Shown piece after piece: positions 54,990-63,170 of a DNA stretch of 64,000 bases; position 1 is the first letter of the stretch; every line of letters begins with the position of its first letter. This DNA is from Nocardia harenae NBRC 108248 (lineage in GTDB: Bacteria; Actinomycetota; Actinomycetes; Mycobacteriales; Mycobacteriaceae). The stretch spans positions 124,001 to 188,000 of the forward strand of contig NZ_BDBH01000007.1 in assembly GCF_001612885.1 (NCBI RefSeq). The letters are read 5' to 3'. The notes under the pieces are model-generated. The model did no database searches, was not told the DNA's origin, and saw only the letters and a list, made by a program, of their open reading frames with translations. A program made the position numbers and the translations under genes.

Positions 54990-56582
54990 ATGGCGGGTGT
55001 GACTGTTCCCCCCGCAGAGTCCACGCCCTGGTGGAAGTCGGCCGTCTTCTACCAGGTGTACCCGCGCTCGTTCGCCGACTCCGACGGTGACGGGGTCGGT
55101 GATCTCGGCGGCATCCGGGAGCGCCTCGGCTACCTGGCGGAGCTCGGGGTCGACGCGCTCTGGATCTGCCCGGTCATGCGCTCGCCCATGGCCGACGGCG
55201 GCTACGACGTGGCCGACCCGCGCGATATCGACCCGCTCTTCGGCGGGCTGCCCGCGATGGACGAGCTGATCGCGGCGGCGCACGAGCGTGGCATCCGGGT
55301 GACCATGGACCTGGTGCCGAACCACACCAGCAGCCGGCACGCCTGGTTCGAGGCGGCGCTGGCCGCCGGGCCGGGCAGCCCCGAGCGGGCCCGCTACATC
55401 TTCCGGGACGGCCGCGGCGCGGACGGCTCCGAGCCGCCGAACAACTGGCCGAGCATCTTCCGCGGCCCGGCCTGGACCCGGATCGTGGAGCCGGACGGCA
55501 CCCCGGGGCAGTGGTACCTGCACATCTTCGCCGCCGAGCAGCCCGACCTGAACTGGGAGAACGCCGACGTCGTCGCCGACTTCGAGCAGACCCTGCGGTT
55601 CTGGCTGGACCGCGGCGTCGACGGCTTCCGGATCGACGTCGCGCACGGCATGGCGAAGCCGCCCGGGCTGCCGGACATGGCCAGGGTGGAGACCAAGATG
55701 CTCATCCACGACGACAACGATCCGCGCTTCAACAACCCGGGCGTGCACGACATCCACCGCCGCATCCGCAAGGTGATCGACGAGTACCCCGGCGTGGTGA
55801 GCATCGGCGAGGTCTGGGTGGACGACAATGTCCGCTTCGGCGAGTACGTGCGCCCGGACGAGCTGCACCTGGCCTTCAACTTCCGGCTCGCCGAGACCTC
55901 CTTCGAGGCCGCCGACATCCGGGACGCGGTGGAGAACTCGCTGGCCGCGGTGGGCCCGGTCGGGGCAACCCCCACCTGGACGCTCTCCAACCACGACATC
56001 GAGCGCGAGGTCACCAGGTACGGCGGCGGGGCGGCCGGGCTCGCGCGGGCCCGGGCGATGGCGCTGCTCGAGCTCGCGCTGCCTGGCGTGGTCTTCGTCT
56101 ACAACGGCGCCGAGCTCGGGCTGCCGAACGTCGACGACCTGCCGGACGAGGTGTTGCAGGACCCGGTCTGGGAGCGCTCCGGGCACACCGAGCGCGGCCG
56201 CGACGGGTGCCGGGTGCCGCTGCCCTGGTCCGGCGCGGCGCCGCCGTTCGGCTTCACCGGCGGCGCGGCGAGCTGGTTGCCGATCCCCGCGGCGTGGGCC
56301 GATCGCACCGTCGAGGCGCAGCTGGCGCAGCCCGATTCCACCCTCGCTTGCTATCGGGCCGCGCTCGCGCTGCGCCGCACCAGGCCGGAGTTCGCGGCCG
56401 ACGGGCTGGAGTGGCTGGACTCCCCGCCGGACACCGTCGCGGTGCGCAGGCCGGGCGGGCTGACCTGCGTGCTGAACGCCTCACCCGTGCCGATCGCGCT
56501 GCCGCCGGGCGAGCTGCTGCTGGCCAGCGGTCCGCTCGCGGGCGGTGAGCTGCCGCCGGATACCGCCGCCTGGCTGGTCTGA
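54990..56582 (+). CDS. aglA: Alpha-glucosidase, GH13 family
   Basis: Cytosolic GH13 hydrolase of 530 residues cleaving alpha-glucosidic bonds of maltose-like or isomaltose-like sugars. It has the (beta/alpha)8 barrel with VFYQVYPRSFADSDGDGVGD near the start and DLVPNHTSSRHAWF. The catalytic set is complete: nucleophile Asp216 (GFRIDVAHG), acid/base Glu274 (SIGEVWV) and transition-state Asp336 (SNHDIE). A short C-terminal sheet domain follows. ATG 54990 is used; GTG 54999 is a possible later start and neither has a strong ribosome binding site. It corresponds to Rv2471. Whether it prefers alpha-1,4 or alpha-1,6 linkages cannot be settled by eye. Confidence 0.93.
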   Translation: MAGVTVPPAESTPWWKSAVFYQVYPRSFADSDGDGVGDLGGIRERLGYLAELGVDALWICPVMRSPMADGGYDVADPRDIDPLFGGLPAMDELIAAAHERGIRVTMDLVPNHTSSRHAWFEAALAAGPGSPERARYIFRDGRGADGSEPPNNWPSIFRGPAWTRIVEPDGTPGQWYLHIFAAEQPDLNWENADVVADFEQTLRFWLDRGVDGFRIDVAHGMAKPPGLPDMARVETKMLIHDDNDPRFNNPGVHDIHRRIRKVIDEYPGVVSIGEVWVDDNVRFGEYVRPDELHLAFNFRLAETSFEAADIRDAVENSLAAVGPVGATPTWTLSNHDIEREVTRYGGGAAGLARARAMALLELALPGVVFVYNGAELGLPNVDDLPDEVLQDPVWERSGHTERGRDGCRVPLPWSGAAPPFGFTGGAASWLPIPAAWADRTVEAQLAQPDSTLACYRAALALRRTRPEFAADGLEWLDSPPDTVAVRRPGGLTCVLNASPVPIALPPGELLLASGPLAGGELPPDTAAWLV

Positions 56583-56631
56583 CGGTGGGTCGGAGGAAGA
56601 ACTACTACACAGGATCGGATATCTTTGTTCG

Positions 56632-56880
56632 GTGAGCATTCTCGAGACTGTGCTGATTTTCGGCGGCGTTCCGCTGGTGATCTACGGTGCGATCGCCGGC
56701 CTGTCGTACCTCGGCAAGCCGCTGCCCGGCGAGAAGCCGGCGCACTACGAACTCGGTCAGCCGTGGACGCATGATCCGGTGCTGTGGAGTGCCACCGACG
56801 AGGTGATCGGGCACGGGCACCACGGTGGGCACGGTGCCGCCGCGGAACTGATCGGAGGCCGGGCAAGTGGCAAGTTCTAA
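56632..56880 (+). CDS. ctaJ: aa3-type cytochrome oxidase subunit CtaJ
   Basis: Small membrane protein of 82 residues from GTG 56632. One N-terminal transmembrane helix (VLIFGGVPLVIYGAIAGLSY) is followed by a His/Gly-rich cytoplasmic tail (GHGHHGGHGAAAEL). Length, the opening SILETVLIFGG, and the position before the DUF5130 and pepN genes agree with CtaJ, an accessory subunit found in the mycobacterial bc1-aa3 respiratory supercomplex. The next gene starts 14 bases before its stop. The His-rich loop might bind metal, which is speculation. Confidence 0.8.
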   Translation: MSILETVLIFGGVPLVIYGAIAGLSYLGKPLPGEKPAHYELGQPWTHDPVLWSATDEVIGHGHHGGHGAAAELIGGRASGKF

Positions 56881-57331
56881 GTGGCCCGCGGTGGTCGAGA
56901 CCGACCTGCCGCACGGGTACGCGCTGACCAGCAGTGGCCGGGTCTCCGGGGTGCACGATCCGGCGACCGAGTTCCGGAAGCCGCCGTTCACCGACCACGA
57001 GCGGGTGGCGCTGGACAACGCGCTCACCGAGGCGACCAGGGCCACCGGCGTCCGGTTCACCGTCTACATCGGTGGTCTCGGCGCTGATCCGGCGGCGGGC
57101 GCGGACGCGCTCCTCCCCACCGTCCCCGACGCCGAGCGCGCGGTGCTCATCGCCGTCGCGCCCGGCGACCGCGCCATCGAGGTGCGCTCCGGGCACGAGA
57201 TCGAGGATCGGGCCAACGACCGGGTCTGCCAGCTCGGCGTCACCGCCGCCTCCAGCTCGTTCCGCCAGGGGCAGCTGATCGACGGGCTCGTCTCCGCCGT
57301 GCGGGTGATGGCCGCGGCCATCGGCCGCTGA
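56867..57331 (+). CDS. DUF5130 family protein
   Basis: Soluble protein of 154 residues overlapping the 3' end of ctaJ. The middle part (ATGVRFTVYIGGLG, then AVLIAVAPGDRAIEVRSG) resembles the TPM-like/DUF5130 fold of actinobacteria; RANDRVCQLGVTAASSSFRQ and LIDGLVSAVRVMAAAI complete it. The family is linked with ctaJ and pepN in mycobacteria (Rv2468c), which suggests a respiratory or membrane-quality role, unproven. There is no signal peptide. Confidence 0.88.
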   Translation: MASSKWPAVVETDLPHGYALTSSGRVSGVHDPATEFRKPPFTDHERVALDNALTEATRATGVRFTVYIGGLGADPAAGADALLPTVPDAERAVLIAVAPGDRAIEVRSGHEIEDRANDRVCQLGVTAASSSFRQGQLIDGLVSAVRVMAAAIGR

Positions 57332-57373
57332 CGCTGCCGGAGGTTTCGGCGCTGCCGCGCCCGCGCTTTCCGC

Positions 57374-57405
57374 GTTCGGCGCGGTCCGGCAGGACCGCGC
57401 CGAAC
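57374..57405. terminator. Terminator between DUF5130 and pepN
   Basis: A perfect 14-bp stem, GTTCGGCGCGGTCC with its complement, has a GGCA loop, between converging genes. Confidence 0.92.
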
Positions 57406-57413
57406 ACGTTTCC

Positions 57414-59996
57414 CTACGCCCCCTGGTCGAAGGCCCGGGCGCGCAGGGCCCGCTCGACACCGGCTTTCCCCTCGCTGACCAGCCGCCGCAGCGCCGGCGG
57501 GTGCTCACCCGCAAGGAACTCGTCCGCCTTGGCGACCGCCTCCTCGCTGATCACCCAGGACGGGTAGAGCCCCACCACCACGGTCTGCGCGACCTCACTC
57601 GAGCGCCGCTCCCACACCCCGGCGATATCGCTGAAGTACCGATCGAGGTACGGCCCCACCAGCTCACCCTGCCCGGTCGGGGCGAACCCGCCGACAATGG
57701 CCCGCGCGGTGATGTTCGGCACCGTGTCGTCCTCCATGACCGTCGCCCACGCCTGCGCCTTCACCTCGGCGATCGGCCGCGCCGCCGCCGCGGCCGCCGC
57801 CTGCCGCTTGCCCGCCGCGGTCGGGTCGTTCGCCAGCTCCTTGTCGATGGCGGGCGACTCGGTGCCGTCGGCGTCGAGTTCACCCGCCGCCGCCAGCGCG
57901 GCCACGATGCGCCAGCGCAGGTCGGTGTCGACGAGCAGGCCGGGCAGCCCGACCCCGGCCGGGTCGCCGTCGAGCAGCTCGCGCAGCACCTCGGTGTGCC
58001 CGGGCGAGAGCCGCGCCGCGGCCAGCGCGTTCACGAAGGCGAGCTGGTGATCCGAGCCCGGCTCGGCCGCGCGCGCCAGCTCGAGCAGCCGGTTGGCGAA
58101 GTCCGGCCAGCCGGTGTCGCTCGCCCACTCCGGCTCGGTGTAGGAGGCCAGCGCCGCGTGCGCCTGCATGAGCAGCCGCTGCACCACCCCGATCTCGGAC
58201 TCCGCGCCGACTCCGCGCTGCACCAGCGCCACGAAGTCGCGCGCCTTGAACTCGGCCTGCCTGGTCATCTCCCAGGCCGCCGACCAGGCCAGCGTGCGCG
58301 GCAGCGGCTCGGCGATATCGGCGATCCGATTGACCAGCACGTCCAGCGAATCCGGGTCGAGCCGGACCGAGCAGTAGGTCAGGTCGTCATCGTTGACCAG
58401 CACGAACTTCCCGCGCGGCACCCCGACGAGCTGCGGCACCTCGGTGCGCTCCGCCGCCTCCAGGTCCAGCTCGATCCGGGTGCTCCGGACCAGCTTGCCG
58501 TCCTGCTCGTCGTAGACGCCGATGGCGAGCCGGTGCACCCGCTGCTCGCCCGCGCCCGGCGCGGCGCCCTCCTGCACCACCGCGAACGAGGTGAAGGCGC
58601 CGTCGTCGCCCACCTCGAACTCCGGGCGCAGGATATTCAGCCCGGTGGTCTTGAGCCACTGCGCGCCCCAGTCGGAGAGATCGCGTCCCGAGGACTTCTC
58701 CAGCGCGGCGAGCAGGTCGTCGAAGGTGGCATTGCCGTAGGCATGGTCGGCGAAGTAGGCGCGCAGCCCGGCCAGGAACGGCTCCAGCCCCACGTAGGCG
58801 ACGAGCTGCTTGAGCACGCTGGCGCCCTTGGCGTAGGTGATGCCGTCGAAGTTCACCTCCACCGCGGCCAGGTCCGGGATGTCGGCGGCGATCGGGTGCG
58901 TCGAGGGCAGCTGGTCCTGCCGGTAGGCCCAGGACTTCTCGACATTGGCGAAGGTGGTCCAGGCACTGGTGTACTCGGTCGCCTCGGCCTGGCAGAGCAC
59001 CGAGGCGAAGGTGGCGAACGACTCGTTCAGCCACAGGTCGTCCCACCACTTCATGGTGACCAGGTCGCCGAACCACATGTGCGCCATCTCGTGCAGCACG
59101 GTCTCGGCGCGGCGCTCGTAGGAGGCCCGGGTCACCTTGGAGCGGAAGACGTAGTCCTCCAGGAAGGTGACGGCGCCGGCGTTCTCCATGGCGCCCGCGT
59201 TGAACTCCGGCACGAAGAGCTGGTCGTACTTGCCGAAGGCGTACGGCACGCCGAAGTTCTTGTGGTAGAAAGCGAAACCCTGCTTGGTCTCGGTGAAGAG
59301 CCGCTCGGCGTCCATGAAGTCCGACAGCGAGGCGCGGCAGTAGATGCCGAGCGGGATGGTGCCGTGCTCGTCGGTGTAGGCATCGGTCCACTGCGCGTAC
59401 GGCCCGGCGATCAGCGCCACCAGGTAGGTGCTCATGCGCGGGGTGGTGGCGAAGACGTGGGTGCCCGGCGCGGCGCTCTCCCTGGCGGCGGCCGCGCCGT
59501 TGGAGATGACCTGCCAGTCGGTGGGGGCGGTGACGGTGACGTCGAAGGTGGCCTTGAGGTCGGGCTGGTCGAAGCAGGCGAACATGCGCTTGGCGTCGGC
59601 CGTCTCGAACTGCGAGTACAGGTAGACGCCGCCGTCGGCGGGGTCGACGAAGCGGTGCAGCCCCTCGCCGGTGTGCGAGTACTCGCAGTCGGCCTCGACC
59701 ACCAGCTCGTTGCGCTCGGCCAGGTCGGTGAGCGCGATGCCGGTGGCCTCGTCGTAGCCGCTCACGTCGAGCTGGGCGCCGTTCAGCACCGCGGAGCCGA
59801 CGCCGCGGGCCACGATGTCGACGAAGGTGCTCGCACCCGGGGTAGCGGTGAAGGTGATCGCGGTGCGGGAGCGGAAGGTTCCCTCACCCGGTTTGCCCGC
59901 GCCGTCGGTCAGATCGAGGTCGATGCGGTAGTTCTCGACCTGCACCACCGCGGCGCGCTCGATCGCCTGGTCGCGGGTCAGGTTGGGTGCGGACAC
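57414..59996 (-). CDS. pepN: Aminopeptidase N (M1 family)
   Basis: Cytosolic zinc aminopeptidase of 860 residues, the length of M. tuberculosis PepN (Rv2467), releasing N-terminal residues from peptides. The N-terminal saddle domain begins VENYRIDLDLTDG. The exopeptidase motif is NAGAMENAG. The zinc site is His302, Glu303 and His306 (LHEMAHMWFGDL) with Glu325 (LWLNES). A Tyr in the KGASVLKQLVAYVG region completes the site, and the C-terminal ERAP1-like helical domain occupies about 520-860. The start is GTG 59996 with AAGGAG five bases upstream; a longer frame is not supported. It is divergent from purC. Confidence 0.97.
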   Translation of the reverse strand: MSAPNLTRDQAIERAAVVQVENYRIDLDLTDGAGKPGEGTFRSRTAITFTATPGASTFVDIVARGVGSAVLNGAQLDVSGYDEATGIALTDLAERNELVVEADCEYSHTGEGLHRFVDPADGGVYLYSQFETADAKRMFACFDQPDLKATFDVTVTAPTDWQVISNGAAAARESAAPGTHVFATTPRMSTYLVALIAGPYAQWTDAYTDEHGTIPLGIYCRASLSDFMDAERLFTETKQGFAFYHKNFGVPYAFGKYDQLFVPEFNAGAMENAGAVTFLEDYVFRSKVTRASYERRAETVLHEMAHMWFGDLVTMKWWDDLWLNESFATFASVLCQAEATEYTSAWTTFANVEKSWAYRQDQLPSTHPIAADIPDLAAVEVNFDGITYAKGASVLKQLVAYVGLEPFLAGLRAYFADHAYGNATFDDLLAALEKSSGRDLSDWGAQWLKTTGLNILRPEFEVGDDGAFTSFAVVQEGAAPGAGEQRVHRLAIGVYDEQDGKLVRSTRIELDLEAAERTEVPQLVGVPRGKFVLVNDDDLTYCSVRLDPDSLDVLVNRIADIAEPLPRTLAWSAAWEMTRQAEFKARDFVALVQRGVGAESEIGVVQRLLMQAHAALASYTEPEWASDTGWPDFANRLLELARAAEPGSDHQLAFVNALAAARLSPGHTEVLRELLDGDPAGVGLPGLLVDTDLRWRIVAALAAAGELDADGTESPAIDKELANDPTAAGKRQAAAAAAARPIAEVKAQAWATVMEDDTVPNITARAIVGGFAPTGQGELVGPYLDRYFSDIAGVWERRSSEVAQTVVVGLYPSWVISEEAVAKADEFLAGEHPPALRRLVSEGKAGVERALRARAFDQGA

Positions 59997-60095
59997 AGTG
60001 CTCCTTCGGGGTTCGGATGACGGCAACGATGCCACGGTCTGTAGCTTTCACCCTACGAAATATGGTGGGGTCATCAACCTGCGACGGAGGTCCGA

Positions 60096-60935
60096 GTGAA
60101 GCACGTGCACGCAGGCAAGGTCCGCGACCTGTACTCCGACGGCGACACCCTGGTGCTCGTCGCCTCCGACCGGGTCTCGGTCTACGACGTGTCCCTGCCC
60201 ACCCCGATCCCGGAGAAGGGCGCACTGCTCACGCAGCTCTCGAACTGGTGGTTCGAGTTCTTCGGCGACATTCCGAACCACGTGCTCTCCACCACCGACG
60301 TGCCCGCCGAGTTCGCCGGGCGCGCCATCCGGGTCAAGCCGCTGCGCATGGTGCAGGTCGAGTGCATCGCCCGCGGCTACCTGGTCGGCATGGGGCTGCG
60401 CGAGTACCAGCGCGACGGCGCGGTGTCCGGGGTGAAGCTGCCCCCCGGGCTGCGCGAGGGCGACAAGCTGCCGGAGCCGATCTTCACCCCGACCACCAAG
60501 ATCTCCGACACCGGGCACGACGAGTTCCTGACCTTCGCCGAGGTGGTGGACCAGGAGGGCCGCGAGGTGGCCGAGCTGCTGCGCGACCGCACCCTCGACA
60601 TCTACGCCCGCGGCGCCGCGCACGCCGCCGAGCGCGGGGTGATCGTGGCCGACACCAAGGTCGAGTTCGGCTGGGACGGTGCCGTGCTCACCCTCGGCGA
60701 CGAGGTGCTGACCTCGGACTCCTCCCGCTTCTGGCCCGCCGACGAGTGGGAGCCGGGGCGCCCGCAGCGCTCCTTCGACAAGCAGTTCGTGCGGGACTGG
60801 GCCACCTCGACCGGCTGGGACAAAGAGCCGCCGGGGCCGCAGATTCCGGCCGACATCGTCGAGGCGACGCGGGCCAGGTACGTGCAGGCATACGAGCTGG
60901 TGACCGGCCGCACCTGGGCGGGCGTCCCGGTCTGA
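60096..60935 (+). CDS. purC: SAICAR synthase
   Basis: Phosphoribosylaminoimidazole-succinocarboxamide synthase of 279 residues; it couples CAIR and aspartate with ATP in purine synthesis. The family run is clear: HAGKVRDLYSDGDTLVLVAS, PNHVLSTTD, VECIARGYLVGMG, IIVADTKFEFG-like VIVADTKVEFG, and DSSRFWPADEW near the C-terminus with SFDKQFVRDW. GTG 60096 follows GGAGG. It is a little shorter than mycobacterial PurC (297) at the N-terminus. Other pur genes are not adjacent in this window. Confidence 0.97.
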   Translation: MKHVHAGKVRDLYSDGDTLVLVASDRVSVYDVSLPTPIPEKGALLTQLSNWWFEFFGDIPNHVLSTTDVPAEFAGRAIRVKPLRMVQVECIARGYLVGMGLREYQRDGAVSGVKLPPGLREGDKLPEPIFTPTTKISDTGHDEFLTFAEVVDQEGREVAELLRDRTLDIYARGAAHAAERGVIVADTKVEFGWDGAVLTLGDEVLTSDSSRFWPADEWEPGRPQRSFDKQFVRDWATSTGWDKEPPGPQIPADIVEATRARYVQAYELVTGRTWAGVPV

Positions 60936-60972
60936 GCGGGCCGTAGCCGGGCGAATCCCGGGTCTCGCGGGC

Positions 60973-61455
60973 TCAGCCGTCGCCGAGGTGCTGCGCGAGC
61001 CGGTCGAGGAAGGGCCGCGGCCCGGACCCGAGTTTCTCCCGCGCGGCCGCCAGGTCGAACCACTCGACCCGGTCCAGCTCGGGGAACGCGGTGATCGTCC
61101 CGGAGCGCGGCGGCCACTCCAGGTCGAAGGTGCCGGGCACGATCGCCGCCGGGTCCAGCTCGCCGCGCACCGCCCAAGCCGCGAGGTTCTTGTAGGTGCG
61201 CCCGCTGCGGTACCGCACCGCGCCGAGCGGCACCCATTCCCCCGCCGGCACCGGAAGCCCCAGCTCCTCGGTGAACTCCCGCGCGGCGGCGACCTCCGCG
61301 TCCTCCGCCTCCGGGTCGTACTCACCCTTGGGCAGGGTCCAGGCGCTCGCGTCCTTCTTCGCCCAGAAGGGCCCGCCCATGTGCCCGAGCAGCACCTCGG
61401 CGACCGGCCCCGACTCCCGGTACAGCAGCACGCCCGCGCTGAAGGTTTCGCTCAC
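60973..61455 (-). CDS. NUDIX hydrolase
   Basis: Nucleoside diphosphate-X hydrolase of 160 residues. The NUDIX box is intact: GEYDPEAEDAEV followed by AAAREFTEELGL (G-x5-E-x7-REUxEExGU). The N-terminus SAGVLLYRESGPVAEVLLGH and GPFWAKKDASAWTLPKGE resemble the family of NUDIX proteins near MutT1, without the C-terminal histidine phosphatase. GTG 61455 overlaps the stop of the sigma factor gene by four bases (GTGA), so it is probably the last gene of that operon. The substrate is unknown. Confidence 0.92.
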   Translation of the reverse strand: MSETFSAGVLLYRESGPVAEVLLGHMGGPFWAKKDASAWTLPKGEYDPEAEDAEVAAAREFTEELGLPVPAGEWVPLGAVRYRSGRTYKNLAAWAVRGELDPAAIVPGTFDLEWPPRSGTITAFPELDRVEWFDLAAAREKLGSGPRPFLDRLAQHLGDG

Positions 61456-62675
61456 GGTCCAGCAGTATGCCGCAGCCGGGCGGCGCGCAAGGTGAGGTAG
61501 TCGCGCTCCGGTGTGCTGGTGCTGGCCGCCGCTGCCGCGTCGTAGTGCGCGACGGCACGCGCGGTGTCGCCCGCGAGTTCGCGCAGGTGCCCGCGCACGG
61601 CATCCAGCCGGTGGCTGGTGGCGAAGGCCGGTTCGAGCCCCTCGGTCGCCGCCAGCCCGGCGGCCGGGCCGTGCACCATGGCCACCGCCACCGCCCGGTT
61701 CAACGTGACCACCGGGCTCGGCGCCACCCGGTCCAGTGCGGTGTAGAGCGCGAGAATCCCCGCCCAATCGGTCTCCGCGACCCGCAGCGCCTGCGCGTGC
61801 AGCGCCGCCACCGCCGCCTGGATCCGGTACGGCCCGTCCAGCCCCGCCCGGATCGCCGCGGTCGCCAGCCGGACGCCCTCGCCGATCATGGCGCGATCCC
61901 AGCGCGCGCGGTCCTGCTCGGCCAGCGGGATCAGCTCGCCGTGCGGCCCGGTGCGCGCACCCCGCCTGGCATCGGTGAGCAGCAGCAGGGCCAGCAACCC
62001 GGTGACCTCGGGGTCGTCCGGCAGCAGCCGGTGCAGTGCGCGGGTCAGCCGGATCGACTCGGCGGCCAGATCCGCGCGGTGCAGCTCGGCGCCCGCGCTG
62101 GCGGTGTGACCCTCGGTGAAGATCACGTACAGCACCCGCAGCACCGGCTCCAGCCGCTGCCGCCAGGCCGCAGGGTCCGGGCGGACGAAGGACAGCCCGG
62201 CGAGCTTCTTCTTGGCGCGCGCGATGCGCTGCGCCATGGTCGCCTCCGGTACCAGGAACGCGGCGGCGATCGCCCTGGTCTCCAGCCCGCCGACGGCGCG
62301 GAGCGTGAGCGCGACCGCCGCCGCCTCCGGCAGCGCCGGGTGGCAGCAGAGCACGTACATGGCGAGGGTGTCGTCGCGGGCGGGCACCTCGGCGTCGGTG
62401 ACCGCCAGGTCGAAGACGGCCTCCTCGCGCCTGCGCCGCGCCACCTCGGCGCGCACCGTGTCGGTGAGCCGCCGCTGCGCCACCCGCAGCAGCCAGCCGC
62501 GCGGGTTCTCCGGCAGCCCGTCGGCAGGCCACTGGGTGGCGGCGGCGATCAGCGCCTCCTGCACCGCGTCCTCGGCGGCGCCGAAATCGCCGGAGCGCCG
62601 GGCGAGCACCCCGAGCACCTGCGGGGCCAGCTCGCGCAGCAGCAGTTCGACCTCGGGCGGCAGCCCGTCTCTCAC
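61452..62675 (-). CDS. ECF sigma factor with C-terminal extension (ECF42-like)
   Basis: RNA polymerase sigma factor of 407 residues, about twice the usual ECF size. Region 2 is at about 10-75 (GAAEDAVQEALIAAATQW, NPRGWLLRVAQRRLTDTVR) and region 4 at about 110-165 (LTLRAVGGLETRAIAAAFLV, then ATMAQRIARAKKKL). The remaining 240 residues form a helical, TPR-like/DUF6596 domain (VTGLLALLLLTDARRGAR, VTLNRAVAVAMVHGP). This composition, plus a DGPF/YciI gene directly upstream, defines the ECF42 group, which lacks an anti-sigma factor and is thought to be controlled through its own extension and the DGPF protein. GTG 62675 lies within a 20-bp tandem repeat. Confidence 0.95.
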   Translation of the reverse strand: MRDGLPPEVELLLRELAPQVLGVLARRSGDFGAAEDAVQEALIAAATQWPADGLPENPRGWLLRVAQRRLTDTVRAEVARRRREEAVFDLAVTDAEVPARDDTLAMYVLCCHPALPEAAAVALTLRAVGGLETRAIAAAFLVPEATMAQRIARAKKKLAGLSFVRPDPAAWRQRLEPVLRVLYVIFTEGHTASAGAELHRADLAAESIRLTRALHRLLPDDPEVTGLLALLLLTDARRGARTGPHGELIPLAEQDRARWDRAMIGEGVRLATAAIRAGLDGPYRIQAAVAALHAQALRVAETDWAGILALYTALDRVAPSPVVTLNRAVAVAMVHGPAAGLAATEGLEPAFATSHRLDAVRGHLRELAGDTARAVAHYDAAAAASTSTPERDYLTLRAARLRHTAGP

Positions 62676-62697
62676 CGCGGCAGCCCGTCCCTCACCG
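62658..62697. repeat. 20-bp tandem duplication at the YciI-sigma junction
   Basis: CGGCAGCCCGTCTCTCACCG (62658-62677) is followed at once by CGGCAGCCCGTCCCTCACCG (62678-62697), one mismatch. The right copy carries the stop of the YciI gene and the left copy the start of the sigma gene. Confidence 0.95.
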
Positions 62698-63087
62698 CGG
62701 CGGCGCGGACATCACGGCCCGCACCTCGATGTACTCGCCCATCGGCGCGCCACCCGGGCCCGGCGCCGCCGACATCCGCGCCGCGATCTCCACCGCCCGC
62801 TCCCGGCTCGCCACGTCGACCAGCAGGAAACCGGCGAGGAACTCCTTGGTCTCCGGGAACGGCCCGTCGGTGACCACCGGCGCGGTGCGGCCGTCGGCGT
62901 GCACCACCAGCGCCTGGTCCGGCCCGGCCAGCCCCTGCGCGTCGACCAGCTCCCCCGCGGCGGCGAGCTGCGCGGCCAGCGTGCGCTGGAAGTCGATGTG
63001 CGCGGCGATATCGGCGGGCTCCCACTCGGCCAGCGGGGTGTCGCAGTAGGCGGCGGTGGCGTGCGACTTCAACAGCATGTATTTCAC
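62692..63087 (-). CDS. DGPF/YciI-family protein
   Basis: Small protein of 131 residues of the YCII superfamily, ferredoxin-like fold. It opens MKYMLLKSHATAAYCD and contains the eponymous motif as VTDGPFPETKEFLAGF, followed by LLVDVASRERAVEIAARM and EYIEVRAVM. DGPF proteins are encoded next to ECF41/42-type sigma factors and are thought to be targets and/or modulators of them. It is first of the three genes YciI, sigma, NUDIX on the minus strand, 83 bases downstream of the FAD reductase gene. Its catalytic activity, if any, is unknown. Confidence 0.93.
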   Translation of the reverse strand: MKYMLLKSHATAAYCDTPLAEWEPADIAAHIDFQRTLAAQLAAAGELVDAQGLAGPDQALVVHADGRTAPVVTDGPFPETKEFLAGFLLVDVASRERAVEIAARMSAAPGPGGAPMGEYIEVRAVMSAPPR

Positions 63088-63170
63088 GGGATGCTCCTCG
63101 GTGCGGGCGCCCGGCGGGCGCGCTCACAGCATGGTCGGAGCCGACCGCGCCCGCTCGACACAGTTCCGCC

